DNA from: Dolichospermum planctonicum
Lineage (GTDB): Bacteria; Cyanobacteriota; Cyanobacteriia; Cyanobacteriales; Nostocaceae
DNA: 64,000 nt
Assembly (NCBI RefSeq): GCF_005402965.1
Contig: NZ_BJCF01000022.1
Location: 1 to 64,000, forward strand
Reading direction: 5' to 3'
The notes beneath the pieces are model-generated. The model searched no databases, was not told the origin of the DNA, and saw only the letters and a program-made list of their open reading frames with translations. This document shows positions 1 to 10,271 of this stretch, in pieces. The position numbers and the translations under genes are program-made. Numbering within the stretch: position 1 is the stretch's first letter; the number at the start of each line of letters is the position of its first letter.

Positions 1-724
1 TGACGTTTTTGGTGATTTACTGTTTCTCAAATGCCTTTTTTCACTTTATATGTTTGTTTTGATGCTCTCTTTAATTTTTTCTCTACGTAATTTACCTCTG
101 TGACAGTTTGGGGTGCGGAATGTGGGTAGTAAAATAATTCACTCTATCTTATGGATGAATTTTAGTGATTAAAAAAATATTTTTATGCAGAAAAAAGATT
201 TAGTCATGTCTTTTTCGCATCATGATTTTATGAAAAATTAAATTATTTGCTATTATGGAGAGTTGGCAAAGTCTAAATTGATATCTAGTATCACTAATAC
301 TAGTTTGGTGGTTAGAAACCGCACCTAAACAGAAAAAACCCACTTGCGTGGGTTTGGAAACCTTGATTTTTTCTGAGTTCCAAAGGGGATTTTGGTTTGA
401 TAATAGCGTTACCCTTGGGTATGACAGGGAATTACCATCAGGGTGAGGTACGATTTTGACGGGCAAGATGCCCGTACCACAAGATTTTTATTATTAATAT
501 AGGACTCCTATTTGATTTTTGATAGCTTGCGTGGCGTAGCCATACAAGAATTAGTAGGTATCAATTCTGTCTTTCTTCCAGTTAAGAGTTCCCTGTTCCC
601 AGTTAAGAGTTCCCTGTTCCCTGACCACACAAGTAAATTCACAGAATCAAACCGGATTCCTATATCTGTACTTCATAATCTCGGAAAATGCTGTATCTTT
701 GCAGATAGCTTTTTGAGATATTCT
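1..724. other. Gene-poor stretch with short repeats
   Basis: No credible gene is seen here. The stretch holds a perfect 8-bp inverted repeat AAACCCAC/GTGGGTTT at 336-355, a copy of the dispersed palindrome core CGGGCAAGATGCCCG near 460-474, a GCGTGGCGTAGCCAT motif near 530 that recurs near 16388, and a 21-bp direct tandem repeat (unit begins AGTTAAGAGTTCC) at about 581-623. Two short ORFs cross these repeats and have no recognisable protein character. Confidence 0.6.
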
Positions 725-2896
725 CTAATTAATACCAGTAGAACGTAATGCCATGGACATAATAGTTTTTTGGGAATTGGCTTCTGGACAGTTATCGCCG
801 GGACATCTTTGGATATAATTACCATCAGGTTGTAGTTCCCAAGCATGGCGATTATCTGCTAACATAATTCCTAATATTTCTTGTAGATCTTTGGCAATAT
901 CTTGGTCTTTTATTGGTGTAATTACTTCGACGCGGCGATCTAAATTACGACACATCCAATCAGCACTACCGATATATATTTCTTCTTGACTATTATTGTG
1001 AAAGTAATATATGCGAGAGTGTTCTAAAAAGCGGCCAATAATGCTGATTACACGAATGTTTTCGCTGAGATTTGGTATTCCGGGACGTAAACAACAAATA
1101 CCGCGAATAATCAGGTCAATTTGTACGCCAATACGAGAGGCTTCGTATAATGTAGAAATGATTTGTGGATCAACTAGAGCATTCATTTTCGCAACAATTC
1201 TGCCGGAAAATCCATTTTGGACATTGGCAATTTCCCGCCGAATTAATCCGAGAAAGCGATCGCGCATATTCACAGGTGCTACCATAATTTCTCGATAGGA
1301 TTTTTGGCGAGAATAACCTGTTAAGAAATTAAATACATCTGTTAAATCTGCACCCAATTCTTCCCGACAACTAAATAAGCCTAAATCTGTATAGAGTCGT
1401 GCTGTTTTCTGATTATAATTGCCAGTACCAATATGTACATAGCGACGCATTTTATCTTTTTCCCGTCGCACTACTAGAACTATTTTGCTATGGGTTTTTA
1501 AGCCTACTAAACCATAAACAACATGAACACCCACTCTTTCTAAACGTCTGGCCCAATAAATGTTATTCTCTTCATCAAACCGTGCTTTTAATTCTACTAA
1601 TACGGAAACTTGTTTGCCATTTTCCGCCGCAGTAATTAAAGCATTGACTATAGGTGAATCACCAGAAGTCCGATAAAGGGTCATTTTGATGGCTAAAACA
1701 TGGGGATCTTGGGCGGCACTAGTAATAAAGCGTACCACTGTACCGGAGAAGGATTGATAAGGATGATGCACTAGTAAATCTTTTTCTCGAATTACGGAGA
1801 AAAAGTCTTTTCCTTCTTCTGGTTCGTTGATATCAGTATCAATACTGGGTTCTCTAAGTCTTTGTAACCGGAAGGGAACAACAGATTGACGCGGGGGATC
1901 TTTGAGTTCTGGTAGGGGTAATGCGAGAAAATACATTAGATCTCGCAGTGCTAAAAGACCATCAACTTCGTAAACATCGCTTTCAGTTAATCCTAAATCC
2001 TGGAGGAGACGAGAACGAACTGATACAGGGGTTTGGGAACGAATTTCTAACCTGACAGTATTTCCACCCATGCGGCGTTTGCGGAGTTCTTGTTCAATAG
2101 CTAGGAGGAGATCATCTGCTTCGTCTTCTTCCAATTCCAAGTCAGCATCCCGGGTAATACGGAAAGGGTGATATTCTTGAATAATCATTCCTGGAAAGAG
2201 GGATTCTAAATTATGGGCGATCGCTTGTTCTAAAGGAACTCCTGTCCAGTGAATAGTGTTATAATCTTCCTGGGTTGCTAATTCTGGCGGTATGGGCAAA
2301 AATCTGGGTAAGACTTTGGGAACTTTCACTCTAGCAAAAAACTCCTCGTCTGTTTCAGGATTTTTGACCACCACTGCTAAATTTAAACTGAGATTAGAAA
2401 TGTGGGGAAAGGGATGACTAGGATCAACAGCTAGAGGAGTAAGAACGGGAAAAACCTGTTCCTGAAAATAATTATTTAAGTGATTTCGCTGTTTTTGATT
2501 CAATTCTATGTAATCTAAAATGTAAATTCCCCGTTGGGTTAAAAGTGGTCGGAGAACTTTCTCAAATTCCACGTTGTGTCTTTTCAGTTGGGGTTTGAGA
2601 TGTGAACGAATATCATCTAGTTGTTTTTGTGGTGTCTGTCCATCAGGTGTTAATAAATTAACAGTAGCTTCTACCTGTTGCTTTAAACCTGCTACTCGCA
2701 CCATGAAGAACTCATCTAAGTTAGAACTAAAAATGGCCAGAAATTTCAGCCTTTCTAATAGGGGAGTTCTAGGATCACAAGCTTCATGTAACACCCGGTT
2801 ATTAAATTCTAGCCAACTTAACTCCCGGTTAATGTAGTATTGTGGATCACTTAGATTAATAAAGGTATGATTTTTTTTTGATTTCGCCATGATCAT
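725..2896 (-). CDS. ppk1: Polyphosphate kinase 1
   Basis: This enzyme reversibly transfers the ATP gamma-phosphate onto inorganic polyphosphate chains, making the phosphate store of cyanobacterial granules. The 723 residues match the usual full length of the family. The N-terminal domain begins with the typical YINRELSWLEFNNRVL stretch (about 21-36). The two catalytic histidines are recognisable in GLKTHSK (His469, equivalent to the autophosphorylated E. coli His435) and VHIGTGNYN (His488, equivalent to His454). A second phospholipase D-like half follows, ending near SADWMCRNLDRRVE. Start: ATG at 2896 or the third codon ATG at 2890; neither has a clear Shine-Dalgarno. The gene is divergent from the sensor kinase downstream on the plus strand, and no pho box was identified by eye. 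Confidence 0.96.
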   Translation of the reverse strand: MIMAKSKKNHTFINLSDPQYYINRELSWLEFNNRVLHEACDPRTPLLERLKFLAIFSSNLDEFFMVRVAGLKQQVEATVNLLTPDGQTPQKQLDDIRSHLKPQLKRHNVEFEKVLRPLLTQRGIYILDYIELNQKQRNHLNNYFQEQVFPVLTPLAVDPSHPFPHISNLSLNLAVVVKNPETDEEFFARVKVPKVLPRFLPIPPELATQEDYNTIHWTGVPLEQAIAHNLESLFPGMIIQEYHPFRITRDADLELEEDEADDLLLAIEQELRKRRMGGNTVRLEIRSQTPVSVRSRLLQDLGLTESDVYEVDGLLALRDLMYFLALPLPELKDPPRQSVVPFRLQRLREPSIDTDINEPEEGKDFFSVIREKDLLVHHPYQSFSGTVVRFITSAAQDPHVLAIKMTLYRTSGDSPIVNALITAAENGKQVSVLVELKARFDEENNIYWARRLERVGVHVVYGLVGLKTHSKIVLVVRREKDKMRRYVHIGTGNYNQKTARLYTDLGLFSCREELGADLTDVFNFLTGYSRQKSYREIMVAPVNMRDRFLGLIRREIANVQNGFSGRIVAKMNALVDPQIISTLYEASRIGVQIDLIIRGICCLRPGIPNLSENIRVISIIGRFLEHSRIYYFHNNSQEEIYIGSADWMCRNLDRRVEVITPIKDQDIAKDLQEILGIMLADNRHAWELQPDGNYIQRCPGDNCPEANSQKTIMSMALRSTGIN

Positions 2897-3101
2897 TTAG
2901 ATAAAGTAGATATTGTTTATGAAGTATGAATATAAATATCTTAATTGCTACTGCATAGATTTTTACAGTTCCTGATATAAAAACTTGAGCAAGTTCTTAA
3001 TATGGTATTTTTATGTATAAAAATACATTATGAATGCAAGTATTCACAGAAAATAATAACATCCTGAGTGTAACTTGTATGGTATCAAGAAAATCCCGTT
3101 C

Positions 3102-4565
3102 ATGACTCAAATAGAATTGCTACATATTAGTTTTATGTCCATTTACTTATTTCAAGCAACTCGTCGTCGGTTAGCGATTTGGTACACGGCTATAACTGCG
3201 ATTTTATTATTATTATTTGCTAGTGGTGTATATTTATATGTTCACAGTACATTAATTGAAAGAGTTGATGATACATTATATCATGTGGTGGAAGTTGTCG
3301 AGCGTTCTTTAGTCATTGAACAGATAAACCTGCAACCTCATCAATTGCGAGTAAATGTAAAATCTAGTTTTCCTAATAATGCTGAAAATGCCGAAGATGA
3401 TCGCATTGATTTAGAGTGGTTTAGTCCTACTGGTGAATTATTGTGGTCAACTTTTTCGGAAATATTAAATATTCCTATTCATCCTAATCATACAGGTGAA
3501 ACTGTGCGAGTAGCAAGCAAGGGAGGATGGGCAGAATCTGCACAATTATTAAGACAAGTTACCAAAAGAATAGAAAGAGGAAGACAGGTTTTAGGATATT
3601 TACGAGTAAGTCATCCTTGGTTTGAGGTGACAAAACCTAGCCGACAATTAATTTTTGATTTGGCTTTAGGAATTAGTTTAATGCTATTGTCAGTAGCAGC
3701 TAGTGGTTGGTTTTTGTCGGGTAAAGCCATGAAACCTGTGGGAGAATCTTACCAGCGTTTAAAACAATTTACTGCTGATGCTTCCCATGAATTAAGAAGT
3801 CCTATTGCTTTAATTCAAACTAATGTCCAGGTGGCTTTGGCTGATTTAGATTTAGTCAAAGAAGAAAATAATACTGTTCAATATCGTCAACAATTAAAAA
3901 TCATGGAAAGACTGACTCAACGCATGGGGAAGTTAGTTAATGATTTGCTATTTTTAGCTAGACAAGATAGTGGAATTAACACAGATGTATTTTCCCTTTG
4001 TCCTCTTGATGCTTTATTAATGGAAGTGGTGGAAGAACAACAACTTGTAGCGAGGGAAAAACAAATTAATTTGGTTTTGAATTTAGTCGCTTCTCCGGGG
4101 ACGGAAGTTAATGCTGAATTACAAGAAAGTTGGTTTACTCTCATCGGAAATTGGGAGCAATTAGTCAGATTATTTACAAATTTGATTGGTAATGCTTTGC
4201 ATTATACTCCTGTACAGGGAGTAATAAAAGTGGAGCTAGAAAGAATTGAAGGCATAAATCGAGTTAGAGGAATGCGTTGCACCAATTCTCATTTACAAAT
4301 TAAAGTTAGTGATACGGGAATTGGTATTCCTACGGAGGCACTACCAAAATTATTTGACCGCTTTTACCGAGTTGATCCAGCCCGGACACATATAAGCGAA
4401 AAAAGCTGCTCAACTACAAATACTGGTTCAGGATTAGGATTAGCGATCGCTCAAGCCATTATCGCTCATCATCAAGGACAAATTCAAGTAGTCAGCACAC
4501 TGGGTGTAGGTACTACTTTCATTGTGATTTTACCCCTAAAACCGCCAATTTCGGAATTAAATTGA
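3102..4565 (+). CDS. Membrane-bound sensor histidine kinase
   Basis: Two-component sensor kinase. An N-terminal membrane segment (after FQATRRRLAIWYT) and a second one (LALGISLMLLSVAASGWFL) enclose a periplasmic region of roughly 150 residues. The HisKA domain has the phospho-acceptor His in DASHELRSPIAL. The ATPase domain shows the N box (LFTNLIGNALHYTP), the G1 box (VSDTGIGIP) and the G2 box (GSGLGLAIAQAII). The organisation resembles cyanobacterial RppB/NrsS-type kinases, but no response regulator is adjacent on this strand, so it looks orphan; the nearest receiver gene (5593-5991) is antisense and may be unrelated. The frame is open from a TTG at 3075. ATG 3102 and ATG 3135 are the better starts, and 3135 gives the usual short N-terminus before FQATRRRLA. 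Confidence 0.9.
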   Translation: MTQIELLHISFMSIYLFQATRRRLAIWYTAITAILLLLFASGVYLYVHSTLIERVDDTLYHVVEVVERSLVIEQINLQPHQLRVNVKSSFPNNAENAEDDRIDLEWFSPTGELLWSTFSEILNIPIHPNHTGETVRVASKGGWAESAQLLRQVTKRIERGRQVLGYLRVSHPWFEVTKPSRQLIFDLALGISLMLLSVAASGWFLSGKAMKPVGESYQRLKQFTADASHELRSPIALIQTNVQVALADLDLVKEENNTVQYRQQLKIMERLTQRMGKLVNDLLFLARQDSGINTDVFSLCPLDALLMEVVEEQQLVAREKQINLVLNLVASPGTEVNAELQESWFTLIGNWEQLVRLFTNLIGNALHYTPVQGVIKVELERIEGINRVRGMRCTNSHLQIKVSDTGIGIPTEALPKLFDRFYRVDPARTHISEKSCSTTNTGSGLGLAIAQAIIAHHQGQIQVVSTLGVGTTFIVILPLKPPISELN

Positions 4566-4667
4566 CAACTGACCAATAGGCCTATCCATCTGATTTTGTT
4601 AAGCTATGTGATAGTGTAGCGTGAGATTAGCCTAAAGATGCCAATATTCGGACTAGGAGGTGGTAGT

Positions 4668-5534
4668 GTGCCAAAACACATTCGGTTAGTTTCTCTTTTA
4701 GTTGCTTGTAGTTTATGGAGTATTCCCTCTTCTGCTCATGCTCAAGCGTTTATACCCCATACAGTGCAAATTGATCACGCACAGTTGGAAAAGCAGGGTT
4801 TGAACTTTGCACGGGAGGCGGCTCAATTAGCTCAGTTTCAGCAAATTGAACCAGCCTTAATCAGAGCCGAATTGGCGGTGAAACTGGCTCCGCAGAATGA
4901 TAAAGTCTGGTGGTTACTAGGGAGTTTGTATCTACAAACTAAAGAATTTGATCAAGCTATTACCACCCTGAATAAAGCCCAAACACTCAACCCCAAAAAT
5001 GCTGAAGTGCTGTTTGCTTTGGGTTCAGCCAAGTTTCAAAAAAAAGATTACCAAGGATCAATCACTGATTATCAAGCAGGTTTGAAATTAAAACCCAATT
5101 ATTCGGGAGGGTTATTTGATTTGGGCAATGCTTATTATATGCTCAATAAATTACCCGAAGCGATCGCTCAATTCAATTTGGCTGTCAAACAAGATCAAAA
5201 GTTTTGGCCAGCAATTAATAATATCGGCTTAATCAAACATCAACAAGGGGATATTTCGGGAGCAATTCAGCAATGGCAAACGGCAGTTAAGATTGATAAA
5301 AAAGCCGCAGAACCTTTATTAGCTTTAGCAATAGCTACCTACAATAAAGGGGAAATCCAGCAAGGGGTAAAAATGGGAGTATCTGCACTCCGCATTGATT
5401 CCCGTTATGCTGATTTAGATTTTCTCAAAGAGAATCTTTGGGGTGAACGGTTACTTTTAGAAGCCAAAAAGTTCTTAGAATTACCGGAGGTTAAATCAGC
5501 ATTACAGGAGCTCAGACAAGCGCCAACGCCCTAA
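4668..5534 (+). CDS. Secreted TPR-repeat protein
   Basis: Protein of tetratricopeptide repeats with an N-terminal signal peptide (hydrophobic LVSLLVACSLWSIPSS, probable cleavage after AHA), so it acts outside the cytoplasmic membrane or on its outer face. At least four TPR units follow (WWLLGSLYLQTKEFDQAI, VLFALGSAKFQKKDYQGSI, GLFDLGNAYYMLNKLPEAI, AINNIGLIKHQQGDISGAI). TPRs mediate protein-protein contacts; no partner can be named. Start choice: an ATG exists at 4638, but the in-frame GTG at 4668 is preceded by AGGAGG at 4655-4660 with ideal spacing, and places Lys and Arg directly before the signal-peptide hydrophobic core. GTG 4668 is therefore preferred, giving 288 residues. Confidence 0.85.
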   Translation: MPKHIRLVSLLVACSLWSIPSSAHAQAFIPHTVQIDHAQLEKQGLNFAREAAQLAQFQQIEPALIRAELAVKLAPQNDKVWWLLGSLYLQTKEFDQAITTLNKAQTLNPKNAEVLFALGSAKFQKKDYQGSITDYQAGLKLKPNYSGGLFDLGNAYYMLNKLPEAIAQFNLAVKQDQKFWPAINNIGLIKHQQGDISGAIQQWQTAVKIDKKAAEPLLALAIATYNKGEIQQGVKMGVSALRIDSRYADLDFLKENLWGERLLLEAKKFLELPEVKSALQELRQAPTP

Positions 5535-5592
5535 TCAAACAAAAGTCCAGGGAGTAGGGGGTAAGGAGTAGATAAAATTACTCATGACCTAA

Positions 5593-5991
5593 TTATGCTT
5601 GTGGTAAGAGTCCTAAAATTTGGTCAACAAACTGTTGATGATCAACTACAGGCTTAGAAATGTAACCATCAGCACCGCTTTGTTTCAAAAAATTTTCTCG
5701 ATCTCCTTCCATTGCGTGTGCTGTCACTAAAATCACTGGTAATTTAGCCGTTTGTGGGTCAGATTTCAACATTTGGGTAATTTTGATCCCATCAACGGAC
5801 TTACTTTGATATACACTACGGGACAGAGAGACATCCATTAAAATTAAGTCAGCCGCTCCTGACAGGGCAATTTTGAGAATCTCTTCCACATTTTCTGTAT
5901 GTTTTACACTCAAACCGCCGCGTTTAGTCAGAATTTTAGAAAAAACGCGAGCATTAATTAAATCATCGTCGACAATTAGAACTGTTTTCAT
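5593..5991 (-). CDS. Single-domain response regulator (CheY-like)
   Basis: A stand-alone receiver domain of 132 residues. The acidic pocket is at Asp8-Asp10 (VDDD), the phospho-acceptor is Asp53 (LILMDVS), and the conserved switch residues are Thr90 (LVTAH) and Lys113 (SKP). There is no output domain, so it probably acts by protein contact in a phosphorelay, as the DivK/CheY-like regulators of cyanobacteria do. It is transcribed convergently towards the TPR gene. No cognate kinase can be assigned from context. Confidence 0.93.
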   Translation of the reverse strand: MKTVLIVDDDLINARVFSKILTKRGGLSVKHTENVEEILKIALSGAADLILMDVSLSRSVYQSKSVDGIKITQMLKSDPQTAKLPVILVTAHAMEGDRENFLKQSGADGYISKPVVDHQQFVDQILGLLPQA

Positions 5992-6186
5992 GAAACTTTA
6001 TACTCATAGAGTTAACACCTGGGCAATGTCTATTGTATTTTTAATAATCTATAAGCTACAAAGATCCCATCAAGGATAATACTACTGCTTTTTATCTTCA
6101 TGACTATTAAGATTGTGTGAGTATTTCTATTTAATCCGTGATGGTAAATTGCGGGGTATGTTATCTTTTAGCGACTGTTGTGTAGT

Positions 6187-6208
6187 GAAAATTCAGGGAA
6201 AATTCAGG
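6187..6208 (+). repeat. 11-bp tandem duplication in the leader of the topoisomerase gene
   Basis: The unit GAAAATTCAGG occurs twice in direct succession, ending about 10 bases before the ATG at 6219. It therefore overlaps the region where the ribosome binding site should be. The effect on translation is unknown. Confidence 0.7.
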
Positions 6209-6218
6209 GAAAAACTTC

Positions 6219-8732
6219 ATGGCAAAACAGTTAAACCTTCTCTCTAAAGGACAGGTAATCACCACCGCCCTGCACACCGAAATGCAACGGTCATACTTAG
6301 AATATGCCATGAGTGTGATTGTGGGGCGAGCTTTACCAGATGTCCGTGACGGCTTAAAACCAGTACATAGACGTATTTTATATGCTATGCACGAACTGGG
6401 TTTAACGCCAGATAGGCCTTATCGAAAATGCGCCCGTGTGGTGGGAGATGTTCTAGGTAAGTACCATCCTCATGGTGATCAATCTGTCTATGATGCTTTA
6501 GTGCGCTTAGTACAAGACTTTTCCAGCCGTTATCCCTTACTGGGAGGACATGGTAATTTTGGCAGTGTTGATAATGACCCGCCAGCAGCCATGCGTTATA
6601 CGGAAACCCGCCTCGCTCCTGTGGGACAGGAGGGAATGTTAACGGAAATTGCTGAGGAAACTGTGGATTTTACGGGTAATTTTGACAATTCCCAACAAGA
6701 ACCAACGGTACTACCGGCTCAATTACCATTTTTATTACTTAATGGTTGTGCGGGAATTGCTGTAGGAATGGCTACAAATGTCCCTCCCCATAATTTGGGG
6801 GAAATTGTTGATGGTTTAATTGCTTTAATTGACAATCCTGATTTAAGTGATGAAAAATTATTTCAATTAATTCCCGGTCCTGACTTTCCCACAGGTGGGG
6901 AAATTGTTGATCATGGGGGAATTAAAGAAGCCTATACCACTGGTAAGGGCGGTATTGTCCTGCGGGGTATAGTAACAGTGGAGGAAATTCCTGCCACTAG
7001 GGGGGGTAAACGTCGCACAGCCTTAATAGTTACAGAACTGCCTTTTCAAGTTAATAAGGCTGGTTGGATTGAAAAAATCGCCGATTTAGTCAATCAAGGT
7101 CGTTTACAGGGAATTTCTGACATTAGAGATGAAAGTGATCGGGAGGGTATGCGCGTAGTTATTGAACTTAAACGCGATACAAATTCACAAGAACTGCTTC
7201 AAAATCTGTATCAGCAAACGGCTTTACAAACGACTTTTGGCGCGATTCTATTGGCTTTAGTTGATGGACAACCCCGCCAATTAAGCTTACGACAACTATT
7301 GCAGGAATTTCTCAAGTTTCGAGAACATACTCTCAACCGTCGCTACAGTTATGAATTGGGAAAAGCAGAAAATCGGGTTAATATCCTCTCAGGATTACTC
7401 AAAGCTTTATCAAATTTGGATGATGTCATCACTATATTACGGCAAGCTGCGGACGGAAGTACAGCCAAAATGACACTTTGTAGCCGCCTAGATTTGAGCG
7501 ATTTACAAGCGGATGCAATTCTGTCCATGCCATTACGTCGTCTCACCAGTTTAGAGCAACAAAACTTACAAGAGGAATTTGACCAACTTAACCGCGAGAT
7601 TAGCGTATTGCGGAAATTACTGGAAGATAGACAGGAATTACTCAAAGCTTTAAAAAAGGATTTGCGATCGCTCAAACGTAAATACAATGATCCGCGACGC
7701 ACCAAAATAGTTAACACTAAAGAAAACCCTGTTTCAGGAGAGAAAGGTAAAACAGGAGTAGGGAGTCAGGAGAAGAAAGAAATCAAAACAGAGGTGGCAA
7801 AACTGGCCACTGAAGAAACGATTTTAGAAGTCACTCAACGGGGTTATGTGCGCCGTATTTCTCCTAGTAGCAAAAAATCAAGAGGGGAAAATGGGTTGTT
7901 AGACCATGATTTCATTATTCAAACCGAATTAACTAATACCCACAAAGACTTATTAATCCTTACCAGCAGTGGTAAAGTTTACCCCATTACTGTGGGAGAT
8001 ATTCCCGTCACTACAGGACGTGCAGCCAGGGGAACGCCATTAATTACCATGCTTACCAATACTGCCCAGGGTAACACAGAAGGTGTCATTAGCCGTTTCT
8101 TGCTCCCAGAAAAACCCGAAACCCAGGAAATGGTGTTGTTGACCAAAGAAGGACGTATTAAACGCCTATCTTTATCAGAATTTGTGAATCTTTCCCGGCG
8201 AGGCATTACAATTTTAAAGCTGAAGGATAATGATGAATTAGCTTTTACTCAATTCATTACTAGCGGACAACATATAATTTTGGCGAGTTCTAGCGGTCGT
8301 TTGTTGAGGTTTCCCGTTAATGATGAACAACTACCGATTATGGGTCGCGCTGCTATGGGATTACAAGCATTCCGCCTTTTAAAAAATCAGCAAATGGTTG
8401 GTTGTGTCAATCTTAATCAAGATCACAAATTATTACTAGTAACTCAAGAAGGATTTGCCACTGCAATATCCTCGACTGCTAATCAGTTGAGGGTTGCAAA
8501 TCGGGGAGATTTAGGTATCCAAGTTTTAAAATTTCATAACAAAACAGACAATTTAGCGGCAATGGTACAAGTAAAACCAGGGAGAGAAGTCGCACTCATG
8601 ACCAATAAAGACCGGGTAATTCGGGTATCTGTGGATATAATTCCTAGCTTCAGCAAAGATACTAAAGGTGAAAGTATTTGTCAACTCAATCGAGATGAGA
8701 AAATTATTGCTGTGGTGGAAGTAGATGTTTAA
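6219..8732 (+). CDS. Type IIA topoisomerase subunit A (GyrA/ParC-like)
   Basis: DNA-breaking subunit of a type IIA topoisomerase. The N-terminal breakage-reunion domain is complete: [18 protein letters not shown] (about 37-54), GKYHPHGD, and the catalytic Tyr127 in [12 protein letters not shown] coiled tower follows (about 430-490), then a C-terminal beta-propeller with repeated blades. The length of 837 is normal for GyrA. At the place where a GyrA box (QRRGGKG) would be expected, after RGYVRRISP, the sequence reads KKSRGENG, so the canonical box is degenerate. Cyanobacteria often carry two gyrA-like genes; this one may be the topoisomerase IV-like or divergent copy. A low-complexity Lys/Glu linker (about 500-525) separates tower and propeller. 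The B subunit is not adjacent. Confidence 0.93.
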   Translation: MAKQLNLLSKGQVITTALHTEMQRSYLEYAMSVIVGRALPDVRDGLKPVHRRILYAMHELGLTPDRPYRKCARVVGDVLGKYHPHGDQSVYDALVRLVQDFSSRYPLLGGHGNFGSVDNDPPAAMRYTETRLAPVGQEGMLTEIAEETVDFTGNFDNSQQEPTVLPAQLPFLLLNGCAGIAVGMATNVPPHNLGEIVDGLIALIDNPDLSDEKLFQLIPGPDFPTGGEIVDHGGIKEAYTTGKGGIVLRGIVTVEEIPATRGGKRRTALIVTELPFQVNKAGWIEKIADLVNQGRLQGISDIRDESDREGMRVVIELKRDTNSQELLQNLYQQTALQTTFGAILLALVDGQPRQLSLRQLLQEFLKFREHTLNRRYSYELGKAENRVNILSGLLKALSNLDDVITILRQAADGSTAKMTLCSRLDLSDLQADAILSMPLRRLTSLEQQNLQEEFDQLNREISVLRKLLEDRQELLKALKKDLRSLKRKYNDPRRTKIVNTKENPVSGEKGKTGVGSQEKKEIKTEVAKLATEETILEVTQRGYVRRISPSSKKSRGENGLLDHDFIIQTELTNTHKDLLILTSSGKVYPITVGDIPVTTGRAARGTPLITMLTNTAQGNTEGVISRFLLPEKPETQEMVLLTKEGRIKRLSLSEFVNLSRRGITILKLKDNDELAFTQFITSGQHIILASSSGRLLRFPVNDEQLPIMGRAAMGLQAFRLLKNQQMVGCVNLNQDHKLLLVTQEGFATAISSTANQLRVANRGDLGIQVLKFHNKTDNLAAMVQVKPGREVALMTNKDRVIRVSVDIIPSFSKDTKGESICQLNRDEKIIAVVEVDV

Positions 8733-8819
8733 TGAAGATTTATTTCACGCAGAGGCGCAGAAGGCGCGGAGAGTGAGAGTTGGGAATTTTTCAGTTTTTT
8801 TGTTGTTTATTTATCAGTT

Positions 8820-9767
8820 ATGACACAGGACAACCACCACGAACACCATCATCACCATGGACATGGACACCATCATCACAGTCACGCTCCGGCAACATTT
8901 ACTCGTGCTTTTGCTATTGGTACTGTACTTAATTTAGGTTTTGTCCTCTGTGAAATAACTTATGGTTATTTAGCACACTCTCTGGCTTTGTTTGCTGATG
9001 CTGGTCACAACCTGGGTGATGTATTGGGACTCCTCCTAGCGTGGGGTGCAAGTTCCCTGTCCCGTCGTCCTCCCAGCCACCGCTATACCTATGGTTTACG
9101 TGCTTCTTCAATTTTGGCCGCTTTAACAAATGCTGTGGTCTTACTTTTGTCTATGGGTGCTATTGGCTGGGAAGCTATCCGCCGCTTTAATGATTCTACT
9201 TCTGTATCAGGTGAAACTATTATTGGTGTTGCCATGGTGGGAATTATCATCAATACTTTGACGGCAATGATGTTTATGTCAGGACGCAAAAGTGACTTGA
9301 ATATTCGGGGAGCATTCTTACACATGGCTGCGGATGCGTTGCTATCCTTGGGAGTGGTGGTAGCGGGGATTGCTATTTTATTCACCCATTGGGTGTGGCT
9401 TGACCCATTGGTAAGTTTAATTGTTGTCGTCGTTGTCGTGATTGGTACGTGGCAATTACTTAGGGACTCTATAAATTTGGCACTTGATGGAGTACCAGCA
9501 GGAATTGAGTTGCGGGCTGTGAAAAATTACTTAATGGAACGTCCTGGAGTATCAAAAATTCACGATCTTCATATCTGGGCTATGAGTACGACGGAAACGG
9601 CACTCACGGTTCATTTAGTCATGCCAGAAGGCTATCCTGGTGATGCTTTTTTATGGGAAGTTTGTCGGAAACTTGAACACCATTTTGGGATCAAACACGC
9701 TACTATTCAGGTAGAAACGGGGGATTCTGCTTATCCCTGCGCTTTAGAACCCGACCACGTTGTCTGA
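8820..9767 (+). CDS. Cation diffusion facilitator, His-rich (Zn/Co/Cd exporter)
   Basis: Member of the CDF family that exports divalent metals (Zn, Co, Cd) in exchange for protons across the inner membrane. The first 22 residues are almost entirely His/Gly, a likely metal-binding tail. Six membrane segments can be traced. The transport site signatures are DAGHNLGD (Asp60, His63, Asp67) and HMAADALLS in the second half, the paired HxxxD arrangement of the CzcD/ZitB subgroup. The C-terminal cytoplasmic domain has the usual GVSKIHDLHIW motif. Its 315 residues are typical. No metalloregulator gene is adjacent. Confidence 0.94.
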   Translation: MTQDNHHEHHHHHGHGHHHHSHAPATFTRAFAIGTVLNLGFVLCEITYGYLAHSLALFADAGHNLGDVLGLLLAWGASSLSRRPPSHRYTYGLRASSILAALTNAVVLLLSMGAIGWEAIRRFNDSTSVSGETIIGVAMVGIIINTLTAMMFMSGRKSDLNIRGAFLHMAADALLSLGVVVAGIAILFTHWVWLDPLVSLIVVVVVVIGTWQLLRDSINLALDGVPAGIELRAVKNYLMERPGVSKIHDLHIWAMSTTETALTVHLVMPEGYPGDAFLWEVCRKLEHHFGIKHATIQVETGDSAYPCALEPDHVV

Positions 9768-9870
9768 AGAATTTTAATACAATAATACAATGTTGCATTT
9801 TTGAATAAATTTGTTATATTTATTTACATAAAGCAATATAGCTTAGTAAATCCTAATTGGAGTGCTAACC

Positions 9871-10053
9871 ATGACTAATGCAACAAAAACAGCTACTACA
9901 CCTGTAGCTACTGACCGCAATGCTTGGCGTTGGGGTTTCACACCGGAAGCAGAAATCTGGAATGGCCGTTTAGCAATGATTGGTTTTTTAGCAGCAGCTT
10001 TAATTGAACTATTTTCCGGTCAAGGCTTTCTCCACTTCTGGGATATTCTGTAA
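9871..10053 (+). CDS. High-light-inducible protein (HLIP, one-helix CAB-like)
   Basis: Small thylakoid protein of the Lhc-like/ELIP/HLIP family that binds chlorophyll and carotenoid and dissipates energy during stress. From ATG 9871 it is 60 residues, with one membrane helix carrying the chlorophyll-binding signature [13 protein letters not shown] (Glu28, Asn31, Arg33). The upstream in-frame GTG at 9862 is rejected as start because it overlaps GGAG at 9859-9862, which is well placed as the ribosome binding site for ATG 9871. A hairpin followed by T residues (10113-10150) closes the unit. Confidence 0.94.
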   Translation: MTNATKTATTPVATDRNAWRWGFTPEAEIWNGRLAMIGFLAAALIELFSGQGFLHFWDIL

Positions 10054-10112
10054 TTTTTCGATAACATATAAGACTCCTATTTGAGTTTTGAACAAAATTT
10101 GCTAAACTTGAT

Positions 10113-10150
10113 ATATCCCCGACTTCTCAAAGAAGTTGGGGATATTATTT
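10113..10150 (+). terminator. Hairpin/T-tract terminator, copy of the CCCCGACTTCT palindrome
   Basis: Inverted repeat with 15-base arms (10113-10127 and 10131-10145, one G-T pair), a 3-base loop and then TATTTTT. It fits a rho-independent terminator for the HLIP gene. Related palindromes lie at 28422-28456, 32133-32193 and 47844-47876. Confidence 0.75.
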
Positions 10151-10151
10151 T

Positions 10152-10257
10152 TACAGCAGTTTCCGATATTATGAAGTACAGATATTAATGATAAAACTTT
10201 TGTGGTGCGGGCAAGATGCCCGCACAAAGTGTACCTCACTCAAAGCTACTTGCTGTA
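10152..10257. mobile_element. 102-bp MITE-like element with TA flanks (copy 1)
   Basis: The segment 10154-10255 starts CAGCA and ends TGCTG, is flanked by TA on both sides, and contains the palindrome CGGGCAAGATGCCCG. A copy of identical length with about six mismatches lies at 54147-54248. No ORF is present, as expected of a non-autonomous miniature element. Confidence 0.75.
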
Positions 10258-10271
10258 TGTTATTTATAAAT

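Noticed and set aside
200-748. Short ORFs of 88 and 78 codons at the left edge
   Set aside because: Both run through hairpins and tandem repeats and show no coding pattern.
3102-5991. Two-component pair of the sensor kinase and the nearby receiver protein
   Set aside because: They are on opposite strands with a TPR gene between; proximity alone is not enough.
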